Shown here: in pieces, positions 16,658 to 25,681 of the stretch
Numbering within the stretch: the first letter of the stretch is position 1
How the letters are laid out: the number at the start of each line of letters is the position of its first letter
Source: an uncultured Saprospiraceae bacterium
Lineage (GTDB): Bacteria; Bacteroidota; Bacteroidia; Chitinophagales; Saprospiraceae
Assembly: GCA_937981555.1 (NCBI GenBank)
Contig: CALJOK010000042.1
Coordinates: 61,440 to 125,439, forward strand
DNA length: 64,000 bases
Direction of reading: 5' to 3'
Made by a program: the position numbers and the translations under genes
The notes under the pieces: model-generated
Seen by the model: the letters and a program-made list of their open reading frames with translations, nothing else
The model's database searches: none
What the model was told of the DNA's origin: nothing

Positions 16658-17998
16658 ATGAAAAACGCCAATTTCCTACTTTTTCTTTTTTTATTAACGA
16701 CTACCACTACCCTTTTTTCCCAAAAAGAATTACTTCAATCAGGTCCGATGGTTGGCTATTCCACCATGAAAGAAGTTTTGCTTTGGGTGCAAACTAATCA
16801 ACCTGCCGAAGTGCATTTCGAATATTGGAATACAAAAACTCCTACTGAAAAAATAAAAACAGCATCTGCAACAACAACCAAAACTGATGCTTTTGTCGCT
16901 CATCTTTTAGCAGATCAATTAGAACCTTCTCAAAAATACAACTACGAACTATTTATCAATAACAAAAAAATAGATCGCCCCTACCCGCTTCAATTTGAGT
17001 CGCAACCACTTTGGTTATGGCGAGGTGATGCTCCTGATTTTTCATTTGCCACAGGAAGTTGTACTTATGTTAGCGAAGAAAAATATGATCGCCCTGGAAA
17101 GCCTTACGGAGGTGAATATCAAATTTTCGAAACCATAGCAAAACAACAACCTCAATTTATGATGTGGTTGGGGGATAATTTTTATTTACGAGAAGCAGAT
17201 TGGAATAGCAAAACTGGAATCATTCACCGCTACACGCACACTCGTTCTCTTCCAGAAATGCAAGCTATGTTAGGCGGAATGCATCACTATGCGATTTGGG
17301 ATGACCATGATTTTGGCCCCAATAATTCAGATCGAAGTTTTCCCTTGAAACGAGTGACAGACAAAGCATTTAAAAATTTTTTCCCAAATCCAAACTATGT
17401 TTATGAAGAAGGAGTTACCGGTCATGTTCAATGGGCAGATTGTGAATTCTTTATGCTTGACAATAGATATTGGAGAACGCCAAACAAAAGAAGTGATATT
17501 GAGAATCCAGAAATCTTAGGTGCTGAGCAAGTTGAATGGTTGTTAGATGCATTAGTAAATAGTTATGCCTCTTTTAAATTCGTAGTCGTTGGAGGACAAT
17601 TTTTAAATCCAATATTAGGTGGTGAAACTCACGCTACTTGTGCTCCGGAAGAGAGAAAAAGAATCATCGAAGCTATTCAAAAATTAAAAATAAATGGAGT
17701 CATCTTTTTAACTGGCGATGTCCACCACACAGAGTTGTCTGAATATAAAATTGACGGTGGGTATCCACTTTTTGACTTGACTGTTTCGCCATTAACTTCT
17801 GGAACTCATGGAAAAGGTGCAGACGCAAATCCTTTGCAAGTAGAAGGAACTTTAGTGGCTGAAAAAACTTTTGCAAAGATGGATGTCTTTGGTTCACGAA
17901 AGGAACGGACTTTGCGAATAACAGTATTTGGAAGTGATGGTCAGGAGTATTGGAAAAAGGAAATTAAAGCTGCGGATTTAAAATTTGGAAAAAAATAA
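16658..17998 (+). CDS. PhoD-family alkaline phosphatase-like protein, exported
   Basis: 446 residues with a Sec signal peptide (hydrophobic stretch 5-18, ending LFSQ). An N-terminal beta domain (25-120) is followed by the metallophosphatase core: ATGSCTY, MMWLGDNFYLRE, AIWDDHDFGPNNSD, VVGGQFLNP and FLTGDVHHTEL. The Asp/Asn/His set that binds the metal ions in PhoD enzymes is visible. Family members hydrolyse phosphomonoesters or diesters in the periplasm or outside the cell and may supply phosphate. It is a single gene; the flanking sigma factor gene is convergent. Confidence 0.9.
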   Translation: MKNANFLLFLFLLTTTTTLFSQKELLQSGPMVGYSTMKEVLLWVQTNQPAEVHFEYWNTKTPTEKIKTASATTTKTDAFVAHLLADQLEPSQKYNYELFINNKKIDRPYPLQFESQPLWLWRGDAPDFSFATGSCTYVSEEKYDRPGKPYGGEYQIFETIAKQQPQFMMWLGDNFYLREADWNSKTGIIHRYTHTRSLPEMQAMLGGMHHYAIWDDHDFGPNNSDRSFPLKRVTDKAFKNFFPNPNYVYEEGVTGHVQWADCEFFMLDNRYWRTPNKRSDIENPEILGAEQVEWLLDALVNSYASFKFVVVGGQFLNPILGGETHATCAPEERKRIIEAIQKLKINGVIFLTGDVHHTELSEYKIDGGYPLFDLTVSPLTSGTHGKGADANPLQVEGTLVAEKTFAKMDVFGSRKERTLRITVFGSDGQEYWKKEIKAADLKFGKK

Positions 17999-18042
17999 AT
18001 TCATCAAATAGATGAACGAAGAAAAAAGTAAAACCAAAAAGT

Positions 18043-19278
18043 CTAAAATAAAGATTGCTTCTTTTTTATTAAATATTCTTTTTCAGATTCATTTTTCACT
18101 AATTCAATTGCCTTATCAATATTTGTAATTGCATTGTTATAATCTTGTTTCTTAATAAAATATTCTGCGAGGGAACCATAAAAAAGATAAGCTCTTTGTT
18201 CGAGATCAGTTGGTTTTATTTTTTGTAATAATAAAAATGCGGATTCGAATTCATTGCGTTGCAATTGAACAATCGCCATATTTAGCAATGTCATAGGAAG
18301 AGGTTGCAAAGCATATAATTTTTCATACCAACTATAAATCTTATCCCAATTAGTTGATTCAAAATTTATTGCCTTTAAATGTTCTGCAACAATCGCAGCT
18401 TCAAAATGATAGCTCGAAAAAATTCCGTTTTCTACCGCTTGAAACATTGAATCATTTCCCATTTTAATTAATGGAAAATACCATTTACTTCGATCTTGAT
18501 TCTTTAAATCAACTAACTCGTTTTTCTCATTTACTTTACTATTCAAACGCGCAGATTGAAAACACATCAAAGCAAAGAGGGCATAAGAATTTGCATGTTT
18601 AGTCAAGTCATTATTCAATAACATTTGACTCAACCTTATGGCTTCGCCACATAATTCTTTTCGAACTAAAATATCTTTTTTATTGGAATGAAAACCTTCA
18701 TTAAAAATCAAATACAATACCTCTAAAACTCGATCCAATCGCTCTGGAAGTTCGGCTCCCATTGGAATTTCAAAAGCTATGGATTTATTTTTAATAGATT
18801 TCCGAGCACGAACTAATCGTTTCTTCACCGTCTCTTCCTTGAGTAAAAGAGCTGATGCAATTTCTTTAATACTAAAACCTGAAATAGTTTTTAAAGCAAA
18901 AGAAATTTGATCTTGAGGATTGAGCAACGGATGACAAGCAGTAAATATCATTCGCAATTGGCTATCTTCAATTTCATGTTTTAAAAACATATTTTGCATC
19001 GCAATATTAGATGCACCGCTTGTAAAATTGGGAACTCTTTTTTGTTCAGCAGATAGTTTCCGAAAAAGATCTATCATCCTATTTTTAGCTGCTTGCATCA
19101 ACCAAGCTTCAGGGTTGTCAGGCATCTGAGTTCGCCAAGATAACATTGCTTTTACAAAAGTATCCTGCACCGCATCTTCAATTGTTTCCAAATGTGCCAG
19201 TCCAAAAATACGCGTCAAAATGGAGACCATCTTTCCAAATTGATGTCTAAAAAGATGGTCTATAATTTTTTGTTCCAT
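18043..19278 (-). CDS. ECF sigma factor with long C-terminal extension
   Basis: 411 residues. Sigma region 2 (EDAVQDTFVKAML...RMIDLFRK) and region 4 (FALKTISGFSIKEIASALLL, EETVKKRLVRARKSI) occupy the first 170 residues; the remaining 240 residues form a helical, TPR-like extension (DUF6596 type) seen in the ECF42-like group, which couples sigma factors to YciI/DGPF proteins. Such a gene, a one-base TAATG overlap of the YciI stop with the sigma start, lies directly upstream. No anti-sigma gene is adjacent. The extension is thought to control the sigma factor in this group; the signal is unknown. Confidence 0.9.
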   Translation of the reverse strand: MEQKIIDHLFRHQFGKMVSILTRIFGLAHLETIEDAVQDTFVKAMLSWRTQMPDNPEAWLMQAAKNRMIDLFRKLSAEQKRVPNFTSGASNIAMQNMFLKHEIEDSQLRMIFTACHPLLNPQDQISFALKTISGFSIKEIASALLLKEETVKKRLVRARKSIKNKSIAFEIPMGAELPERLDRVLEVLYLIFNEGFHSNKKDILVRKELCGEAIRLSQMLLNNDLTKHANSYALFALMCFQSARLNSKVNEKNELVDLKNQDRSKWYFPLIKMGNDSMFQAVENGIFSSYHFEAAIVAEHLKAINFESTNWDKIYSWYEKLYALQPLPMTLLNMAIVQLQRNEFESAFLLLQKIKPTDLEQRAYLFYGSLAEYFIKKQDYNNAITNIDKAIELVKNESEKEYLIKKKQSLF

Positions 19279-19625
19279 TATTGTTCAAATACCATTATCT
19301 CTCTCACTTCTACAGTTCCTCCATGATCATAATCTGGGTAATCCTGAGCAATGGCAATAGCACCTTCAATATTCTCAGCCTTCACAATATAATATCCACC
19401 TATCAATTCTTTGACTTCCGTCGCAGTTCGATCAGTTACCGTTCGATCTGAACCTGAAATTCTTTTGATAGTAGAGGTAAGCGCATCTCCACTTTCCACC
19501 ACGCCCGCTTCTTCCATCTTTGCATTCCACGCAAACCATTTTCCCATTTGCGCTTGCATTTCTTCTGGTGATAAATTCATCTCTTCATATCCTTTTCCAA
19601 TAAAGATTAACATAAACTTTTTCAT
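19278..19625 (-). CDS. YciI/DGPF-family protein, sigma factor partner
   Basis: 115 residues, starting MKKFMLIFIGKGYEEMNLSP, with the ferredoxin-like YCII fold pattern: an initial strand, a helix with MGKWFAWNAKMEEAG, and a final GGTVEVREIMVFEQ strand. It overlaps the sigma gene by one base (stop TAA, start ATG), so translation is coupled. DGPF proteins accompany ECF42-type sigma factors; their enzymatic role is not settled. Confidence 0.88.
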   Translation of the reverse strand: MKKFMLIFIGKGYEEMNLSPEEMQAQMGKWFAWNAKMEEAGVVESGDALTSTIKRISGSDRTVTDRTATEVKELIGGYYIVKAENIEGAIAIAQDYPDYDHGGTVEVREIMVFEQ

Positions 19626-19711
19626 AATTATTTATTTTAAATTTTAAATTATTTATTTCTAAAAACTCTAAAACTCAATTGCAAATTAAGTTTTTATTTT
19701 TTCCTTTCTAA

Positions 19712-20044
19712 CTACATTACTGCACATTCGAGAATTTCCACAGAACATCCTGGCGCCCAAGATAAATGTGGGTGATCTTCGAACAAGGTTTTTACCTCTT
19801 CCAAAGTTTCACCTTGAACAATAGAATATCCACTTACACCTGAACCACTTCCAGTCCAACTCCCTGAGCTGCTACTTGATTGACCAGCTACTAATGGTGC
19901 ACCCATATCGACTAAAGAGTCACCACATTTTTCCTTCCAAGCCATCCAAGGTTTCATTCCTTCAGCTGCTTGTTCAGGAGTAATGTTTGTCATTTGAGAC
20001 ATTGCTTCACCAGGAGCAGAGTAAATTGCTACGTACTTTTTCAT
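19712..20044 (-). CDS. Second YciI-like protein
   Basis: About 110 residues from the ATG at 20044 (MKKYVAIYSAPGEAMSQM); an in-frame ATG at 20089 would add 15 poorly conserved residues. The pattern matches YciI/DGPF: MKPWMAWKEKCGDSLVDMG, a Ser/Gly-rich loop (SSSSGSWTGSGSGVSGYS), then LFEDHPHLSWAPGCSVEI. It lies 86 bases upstream of the first YciI gene on the same strand, so the sigma factor probably has two YciI-type companions in one operon. The Ser/Gly loop is unusual and may be flexible. Confidence 0.8.
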   Translation of the reverse strand: MKKYVAIYSAPGEAMSQMTNITPEQAAEGMKPWMAWKEKCGDSLVDMGAPLVAGQSSSSSGSWTGSGSGVSGYSIVQGETLEEVKTLFEDHPHLSWAPGCSVEILECAVM

Positions 20045-20139
20045 GTTTTCTTTTTTTATAATATTTTGAAAAAAATTAATATCACCCACATGACGAAGCT
20101 AAAAAAGGAAGAGGGGACAAATTAATTTATTTTTTTTCA

Positions 20140-20174
20140 AAAAAAAACAGCCACCTAGGTAGCTGTTCTTTTTT
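20140..20174. terminator. Hairpin between fatty acid hydroxylase and YciI genes
   Basis: AACAGC-C-ACCT/AGGT-A-GCTGTT (20146-20167) with A-run and T-run on either side. It terminates the minus-strand fatty acid hydroxylase gene. Confidence 0.7.
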
Positions 20175-20956
20175 TATGTTTGAGGAGAAATTTTTTCTTT
20201 CACTCTTTCCGTGGTCTCTTCAAAAGTCGAATCATAATCTTCTCGAACGGTTCCCATCCATCTATCCCATATCAAAAAATACAAACCATAATTTCCATCG
20301 AATCTTTTATGATGTAAATTATGCGCTACAGATGTATTGACATATTTTCCAATCCAAGTTTTATGAAATCCTTTTGGATACAATTCAAATCCTAAGTGTC
20401 CGTACACGTTGTAAAAAATTTGAAATAAAAAGAAAAGTCCAATCGAAGATATATGTACCGGAACAGTAAATGCAATCAGCGGAACAATCATCGCTTCAAA
20501 AAACCCTTCAATTGGATGAAAAGCATAAGCAGTCCAAGGAGATGGATTAGTTGATTTATGATGTACTAAATGTACATGTTTATAAATTTGAGGAAGATGC
20601 ATGGCCCGATGCATCCAATAAAAATAAGTATCGTGCAACAAGAACATCCAAACCCAAGTGAATAAATAATAACCAATACTATGATCATTAAAATCAAAAT
20701 AGATATTGGTCTGAGGCATATAAAAATAAAAAACAAATAATGCTACCGTTGCAAAAATGGTTACAGAAATCAAAGAGTAAATGATGTCTCGGAAGTAATC
20801 TTTATTCTTCGGCATCTTCTTTTGTACTTTTCGAAACCACATTGGTTTTTTCAAAATAAAGTAAAACAAAATAAATGCTCCTCCTGCAAAAAGGAAATAA
20901 TCTTTCACTACACCAAAGGCTTCTCGCAACCAAAAATCAATGAATGTTTCTTCCAT
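20174..20956 (-). CDS. Sterol desaturase/fatty acid hydroxylase family protein
   Basis: 260 residues with four or five transmembrane helices. The three histidine clusters of the di-iron membrane hydroxylase family are present: HDTYFYWMHRAMH (about 113-125), HLVHHKS (near 134) and HNLHHKRFDGNYG (near 217). Family members hydroxylate or desaturate lipids in the inner membrane; the lipid here is unknown. It is probably a single gene, with hairpins at its end and the YciI genes downstream on the same strand. Confidence 0.92.
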   Translation of the reverse strand: MEETFIDFWLREAFGVVKDYFLFAGGAFILFYFILKKPMWFRKVQKKMPKNKDYFRDIIYSLISVTIFATVALFVFYFYMPQTNIYFDFNDHSIGYYLFTWVWMFLLHDTYFYWMHRAMHLPQIYKHVHLVHHKSTNPSPWTAYAFHPIEGFFEAMIVPLIAFTVPVHISSIGLFFLFQIFYNVYGHLGFELYPKGFHKTWIGKYVNTSVAHNLHHKRFDGNYGLYFLIWDRWMGTVREDYDSTFEETTERVKEKISPQT

Positions 20957-21098
20957 GCTATTTTTTTACTAAAAATAGCATAAGTAAACCTTAAGCGCAA
21001 AAAAAACTACTGAAATGTAAAATGAGCTAGATGAGTTGTGAATAAAATGTTTCACTAGACAGAAATACATCGTTTGTAATTTATTCTTTTCCTATTTA

Positions 21099-21890
21099 TC
21101 AAAGTTCGTTCTTCTTTAGCCAAGCATGCGAGTATTCAGCAATTTCTTTCCAACCATTGTCAATAACAAGTGAATGTCCACGTCCTTCAAATAATTTGAA
21201 GTCTGAAATTACAGATGAGTTATATTTTTTCATGGATGCTTTCCCCAATATTGGCGGAGCTTGATTGTCTTTTTCACCTGCTGTAATCAGCAACGGACCA
21301 CGCGTAGTATTTTGCGTATTTACTTTTGTTTCAGAACCTGCGAAACTGGCTAATGCTGCTTGAAAAAGTGGTCTACAAGGTGCTGGAATTACCCAACGAT
21401 CATAAAGTTCCCTTGCTTCTTTTTCAGAGAGTGCATTGGCAAATCCATAGCAGAACTGTTTAAAAGTAAGCGAATTCGCTTTTGTAAAATTAAAAGGATT
21501 ACCAAGGACTGGTAAAGATGCTTTGATTACTGAAAATGGAAGTTGCCATACACCTTTCATTGGCGCAGGGTCAATTGCGACACAACCACTTGCTAAGCCA
21601 CGGTCCAATAATATTTGTGCGATTAATCCACCAAACGAATGCCCAATCACAATTGGTGATTCTGGAAGTGTAGCAATTATTTTGGCATAACTCTCTACTA
21701 TTTCTGTAACACCTCTGTTGGCAATAGATTCTGGATTTGCTCGACATTCAGCAACAGTCAAAGAGTCGCCTGGCCAACCTGGACTTAATGTTTTATAACC
21801 TTGTTGATTAAAATAGTCCATCCAATCTTGCCATGAAGAGGAGTGCATCCATAATCCGTGGATAAATACAATTGTTTTTGTTGATTTCAT
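21099..21890 (-). CDS. Alpha/beta hydrolase
   Basis: 263 residues. The alpha/beta hydrolase landmarks are present: oxyanion motif VFIHGLWM, nucleophile elbow GHSFGG (Ser near 84), Asp in TAGEKDN and His in GRGHSLV near the C-terminus. A helical cap (about 125-195) lies between the nucleophile and the acid. Substrate unknown; similar proteins are putative lipases or esterases. It lies 71 bases downstream of the Crp-type regulator gene on the same strand and may be cotranscribed. Confidence 0.88.
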   Translation of the reverse strand: MKSTKTIVFIHGLWMHSSSWQDWMDYFNQQGYKTLSPGWPGDSLTVAECRANPESIANRGVTEIVESYAKIIATLPESPIVIGHSFGGLIAQILLDRGLASGCVAIDPAPMKGVWQLPFSVIKASLPVLGNPFNFTKANSLTFKQFCYGFANALSEKEARELYDRWVIPAPCRPLFQAALASFAGSETKVNTQNTTRGPLLITAGEKDNQAPPILGKASMKKYNSSVISDFKLFEGRGHSLVIDNGWKEIAEYSHAWLKKNEL

Positions 21891-21961
21891 TATTACTTTT
21901 TTTATTTCCGTAAAAGTCCAACAAATAACTCTGTATTATTTTAACCCAAGTTAAAATCGGA

Positions 21962-22549
21962 TTATTTCTCTGAGATTCTTTTTCTGATTCTACTTAAGGA
22001 AGGTCCTTGGATACCCAAGTAAGAAGAAATATGATACAATGGAACGCTATTAAAAATATCAGGATGGTTTTTAATCAAATCTAAATAACGTTCTTCGGGG
22101 GTTTTAAAGAGGAAACTTTCCATTCTTTCAATGGTCACATTAAATGCCATTTCTGCCATCAAACGCCCAAAGCGTTCCCACTTTTGAGATTGATTATAAA
22201 GTGAAAGTAAATCATTGATATTAATATAAAAGATTGAAGCATCTGTCATTGCTTGGGTATGATAGTCGCAAGGCTCTTGATTGACAAAGCTTTTGAATGG
22301 AATTACAAATTGATTTTTTGAATAAAGAAAAACGTTTTTTTCTTCGGCTGTTTTTTGATCAATAACATAGGAACGAAAAGCACCGGTATTTATAAATCCT
22401 AAATACCTGCAAATATTTTTTTGTCGATTAAAATACTCGCCTTTTTTATATTCCTTGGCATGCCAAAAAGAAGTCGAAAGATTAAAGTCATCTTCAGTTA
22501 AGTTAGCAAATTGATTAAGTGCAAAAGCAAGTACTTCTAATCCTTTCAT
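21962..22549 (-). CDS. Crp/Fnr-family transcriptional regulator
   Basis: 195 residues. An N-terminal cyclic-nucleotide-binding-like beta roll (FNRQKNICRYLGFINTGAFRSY) leads through a long helix (MAEMAFNVTIERMESF) to a C-terminal helix-turn-helix, HISSYLGIQGPSLSRIRKRI. This Bacteroidota group has no conserved cAMP-binding arginine motif, so the ligand is doubtful. A class III cyclase domain protein is encoded at 31.4-33.7 kb, but no link between them can be claimed. It probably regulates the adjacent hydrolase gene or itself. Confidence 0.88.
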   Translation of the reverse strand: MKGLEVLAFALNQFANLTEDDFNLSTSFWHAKEYKKGEYFNRQKNICRYLGFINTGAFRSYVIDQKTAEEKNVFLYSKNQFVIPFKSFVNQEPCDYHTQAMTDASIFYININDLLSLYNQSQKWERFGRLMAEMAFNVTIERMESFLFKTPEERYLDLIKNHPDIFNSVPLYHISSYLGIQGPSLSRIRKRISEK

Positions 22550-22618
22550 TATTATTTGTTATGTCTTGGTCTTAAATAAATTTCCAGTTCTAAAAAAATA
22601 AGATCGGGTTAATACATT

Positions 22619-23002
22619 TCAGCTCTCCCTTCTTTTTTCTATTATCGCAGTATCAATAATTTCTAACTTTTGATTTTCAAGGCAACTAAATTTGATCTTG
22701 ATAAGTCTCCCACTAAGTTTTAAATTCCTCTTTTTCTGGCGAGCAATTGGAATTGTTGTTCCTTCCGAAAGTACAGCTGAAGTACTATTGGGATAAGATT
22801 GGATATGTGAAAAGTTAATAAGATGCGATTTATGACTTCTAAAAAATCCTTTATCATTTAATAGTTCTTCTAAATCTCCTAAAGTTTTAGAAGCGAGTTT
22901 CTTTTTTTGATTCGTCATATAAATGAAACTATAATTCCGCTCTCCTTCAATGCGCACTATATTTTTTAGTTTCATTTGGGATTCTCCTTCCTGCGTTTGC
23001 AA
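22619..23002 (-). CDS. Stand-alone LytTR DNA-binding domain, probably truncated regulator
   Basis: 127 residues from a TTG at 23002, or 118 from an ATG at 22975. Almost all of it is a LytTR domain: NIVRIEGERNYSFIYMTNQ, LEELLNDKGFFRSHKSHLIN, IPIARQKKRNLKLSGR. The preceding residues LQTQEGESQ match the linker that joins receiver and LytTR domains in full-length regulators, but in this frame a stop lies about 11 codons before the TTG and no receiver domain can be found. It may be a remnant of a two-component regulator or a working solo LytTR protein. No kinase gene is nearby. Confidence 0.75.
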   Translation of the reverse strand: MQTQEGESQMKLKNIVRIEGERNYSFIYMTNQKKKLASKTLGDLEELLNDKGFFRSHKSHLINFSHIQSYPNSTSAVLSEGTTIPIARQKKRNLKLSGRLIKIKFSCLENQKLEIIDTAIIEKRRES

Positions 23003-23500
23003 GGTTAATAATTTCTCAGAAGAATTGGTAGTTTACAAATTCAGCAATACTTGTTTAACCTTATTGGACTAGTATTTTTTCTTAATTAATTTCTCATTCT
23101 GTTAATCGTGCATTTCTGTTCACTCTGTCTATGCAAGATAAAATTATTTTCTTAGGAGACGTTGATAATTGATCTAACGATTGATCCAAGAAGCAATTAA
23201 AAAAAATCCGAGTATTATAGTACTTATCAACATCAACTTTTTCAAATCACACAGAAGTTTTGTATAAAGAGAACCTAGAAATAAAAGGTACTTACATCGT
23301 CATGGGAGAAGTCAAGGATACCAGAGTAGACAATGTAGTGATCCATGGTAATAGCTAGTGAATAGTTAGAATAATTTTATAGAAAAACCCGATCTCCTTC
23401 ACAGAAAGATCGGGTTTTCTTTTAGACAAAAAATAATCTAATAATGATTACTTCTTCCCTTTTTACAAATTGGATCGAGTAACTCTTCTCCAATTATATA
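23003..23500. other. Gene-poor gap with a possible gene remnant and a hairpin
   Basis: Nearly 500 bases without a full ORF. On the plus strand 23218-23361 is open and codon-like (TEVLYKENLEIKGTY... ending VIHGNS and a stop) but has no start until an internal Met. It may be the 3' end of a lost gene. A hairpin at about 23381-23421 (AAAACCCGATCT/AGATCGGGTTTT) is a bidirectional terminator serving the decarboxylase gene. No promoter or RNA gene recognised. Confidence 0.35.
23382..23421. terminator. Terminator of the decarboxylase gene
   Basis: AAAACCCGATCT and AGATCGGGTTTT form a 12-pair stem with a T-tract on each strand's 3' side; it lies about 80 bases beyond the decarboxylase stop. Confidence 0.8.
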
Positions 23501-24883
23501 TTATCGAGTCACCTCAGAAGATAACTGAACAGACTTAGCCACAAACGATTCTAACTTAGCGAAGAAGTTTAAGATATCTTCTTTTTTATTTTCAGAATTA
23601 ATCGTCACAAATCGAATAAATTCATCTTCTTGGAATTGTCCAAAACCGACCATGATCTCTGCTTCTTGATACAATAAAGTACAAAGCTCATTGGCGTCTA
23701 TACCTTTATAATTAAAGCAAATGGAAATGGAATCATCATAACTATATAACGTATAATCAGGATGGTTACTAATATATTCCCTTGCTACCTCTGCTAGATA
23801 AAATTGTTGATCTACATATTTTTCCAACGTCTCGGTACCTACCGACTTCCAAAGCGTCCAAAACTTCAACGCATCATTTCGACGCCCACATTGCATGGAA
23901 ATTTTACCCAAATTAAAATCATCGCCATCTGTTTGATACAGGTATTCTGCATTATTCGAAAAAGAATCATATAATTGTTGGCTATGCTTGGTCAAAATAA
24001 TGGAACAGGTCAATGGAGTCCCTAACATTTTGTGAGCATTCACACTAAAGGAATCTGCTTCCTCTAATCCTGCAACTAGATGTTTATATTTTTTACTAAA
24101 AATTACTCCTCCTCCATACGCTCCATCAACATGAAGCCATAAGTTATATTTTTTACAAATACGACTCGTTGGAGGTATCGGATCATAAGCTCCCAATACA
24201 GTTGTACCTGCGGTAAGATTTACAAAAAACGGCGTATTGCCTTTTTCCAAATCTTCCAAAATCAATTCTTCCAAATGGTCAGATTGTAATTCGCCTTTAG
24301 AATCCGTATCAACAAATCGAACATTATTTCTTCCTATCCCCATCATAGCAGCATTCTTTGGAGTAGAATAATGAGATGCTTTAGAAGTATATACTATGAG
24401 TTTTTTAGCTGTCCCTTCCAATTTTATTTTTGGATCATGAGCATCTCTTGCCATAATCATCGCCATCAAGTTACTCATCGATCCACCTGATGGAAAGGTA
24501 CCATTACCTGCTTCTCCATAGCCCACCATCTCACAAAGTTTATTGATAATACTTTTCTCCACGCCAACTTGAGGCCCTCCAACTTTGTACGTGTACATAC
24601 TGTTATTTAACATAACAGCCAATAAGTCGCCTAGTACAGCTTTACTTTTTCTACCGCCAAATAGTTGATTAAAAAATAATTTGGAAGAAGTACGTGGAGT
24701 GGTTAATACTAAATCTTCTAACAAATCTCGGAAAGTTTCCTCCTCCATGGCTTCTTGATTTAAGCTTAAATCGATTCGGCCATGGAGTTTTCTGGCCTCA
24801 ATATATTCTACCACAGGAGTTTCTTCTTCTGCTTTCAGTAGTTTCTCAACGATAGAATTAAACATCTTTAATTCGCCCTTCAT
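23501..24883 (-). CDS. PLP-dependent group II decarboxylase, likely cysteine sulfinate decarboxylase
   Basis: 460 residues of the glutamate/aspartate/cysteine-sulfinate decarboxylase family (fold type I). The PLP pocket is visible: FPSGGSMSNLMAM, His171 in SKASHYS, Asp253 in LHVDGAYGG and the Schiff-base lysine Lys285 in SVNAHKMLGTP. The start could also be at residue 7 (Met). It is divergent from a cysteine dioxygenase gene, whose product, cysteine sulfinate, is the substrate of the hypotaurine-forming member of this family. Substrate is inferred from context; glutamate or diaminobutyrate remains possible. Confidence 0.85.
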   Translation of the reverse strand: MKGELKMFNSIVEKLLKAEEETPVVEYIEARKLHGRIDLSLNQEAMEEETFRDLLEDLVLTTPRTSSKLFFNQLFGGRKSKAVLGDLLAVMLNNSMYTYKVGGPQVGVEKSIINKLCEMVGYGEAGNGTFPSGGSMSNLMAMIMARDAHDPKIKLEGTAKKLIVYTSKASHYSTPKNAAMMGIGRNNVRFVDTDSKGELQSDHLEELILEDLEKGNTPFFVNLTAGTTVLGAYDPIPPTSRICKKYNLWLHVDGAYGGGVIFSKKYKHLVAGLEEADSFSVNAHKMLGTPLTCSIILTKHSQQLYDSFSNNAEYLYQTDGDDFNLGKISMQCGRRNDALKFWTLWKSVGTETLEKYVDQQFYLAEVAREYISNHPDYTLYSYDDSISICFNYKGIDANELCTLLYQEAEIMVGFGQFQEDEFIRFVTINSENKKEDILNFFAKLESFVAKSVQLSSEVTR

Positions 24884-25105
24884 ACTTATTATTTTAAATT
24901 TAAAAAAATTAATAGATTATTTATCTAGAAGTTAGTTAGTCTCTTTTAATGAGGAATAGGTACTTATAACCTATATAGGCTTTAATTGTTTGAAAATGAA
25001 TTTTATTATATAAAATCTAACCAATAAGCACCATAAAAGAGTAATAAAGTCTAATCTAAGACTTGAATTAGTAATCCTGCATTTGCTTCCTTACCTTTGT
25101 GAAAT

Positions 25106-25639
25106 ATGGTAAAAGAAAAAATAACATCTTTAAAAGAATTATTAGAAGTACTTCCTGAGTGTTCAGGGAAAGATTATGTCGGTCTGATCAAGCGAATCGA
25201 ATTGGACGCAATGGACTTTTCTCCTTATCAATTTTGGACTAAAGAACATTATACTCGCAATTGTATTGTTAGGACTGAAAGTCACGAATTAATATTATTG
25301 TGTTGGGAAGAAGGTCAAGAAACACCGATTCATTGTCATGCTGGAGAAGAATGTTGGGTCTATTTACTTCAAGGAGAAATGAAAGAAGTTCGCTATGAAG
25401 ATGAAAAGCAGACCAACATTCCATTACCTATAGATGAAATGGTTTTCAAGGAAGGTCGATTCTCTTACATGAATGATGAGATGGGTTATCACTCTTTAGA
25501 AAATACACATCAAGGTCGAAGTATGAGCCTTCACCTTTACATGAACCCTATTGATACTTGTCAGGTTTATAATAAGGAGGAAAAGACTTTTGATTGGAAA
25601 ACTTTATCCTACCACTCCAAAGAAGGTAAATTGCTTTAG
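25106..25639 (+). CDS. cdo: Cysteine dioxygenase
   Basis: 177 residues of the cupin-fold type I cysteine dioxygenase. The iron ligands are His76, His78 (IHCHAGEECW) and His129 (GYHSLENT). Cys83, aligned with the crosslinked cysteine, is kept. The SLHLY motif (Ser141, His143, Tyr145) and Arg51 (HYTRNCI) match the cysteine-binding and catalytic triad, and Cys152 in PIDTCQVY matches too. The enzyme oxidises cysteine to cysteine sulfinate. It is divergent from the decarboxylase gene with 222 bases between them. A TACCTTTG -7 element at 25092-25099 lies only seven bases before the ATG. Confidence 0.96.
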   Translation: MVKEKITSLKELLEVLPECSGKDYVGLIKRIELDAMDFSPYQFWTKEHYTRNCIVRTESHELILLCWEEGQETPIHCHAGEECWVYLLQGEMKEVRYEDEKQTNIPLPIDEMVFKEGRFSYMNDEMGYHSLENTHQGRSMSLHLYMNPIDTCQVYNKEEKTFDWKTLSYHSKEGKLL

Positions 25640-25681
25640 GAATAGTTTTAAAAAATTCACAAGTATTCAGTTATTAAATTA

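Noticed and set aside
22619..23002. A quorum-type or bacteriocin locus around the LytTR domain
   Set aside because: No kinase, peptide precursor or exporter gene lies beside it.
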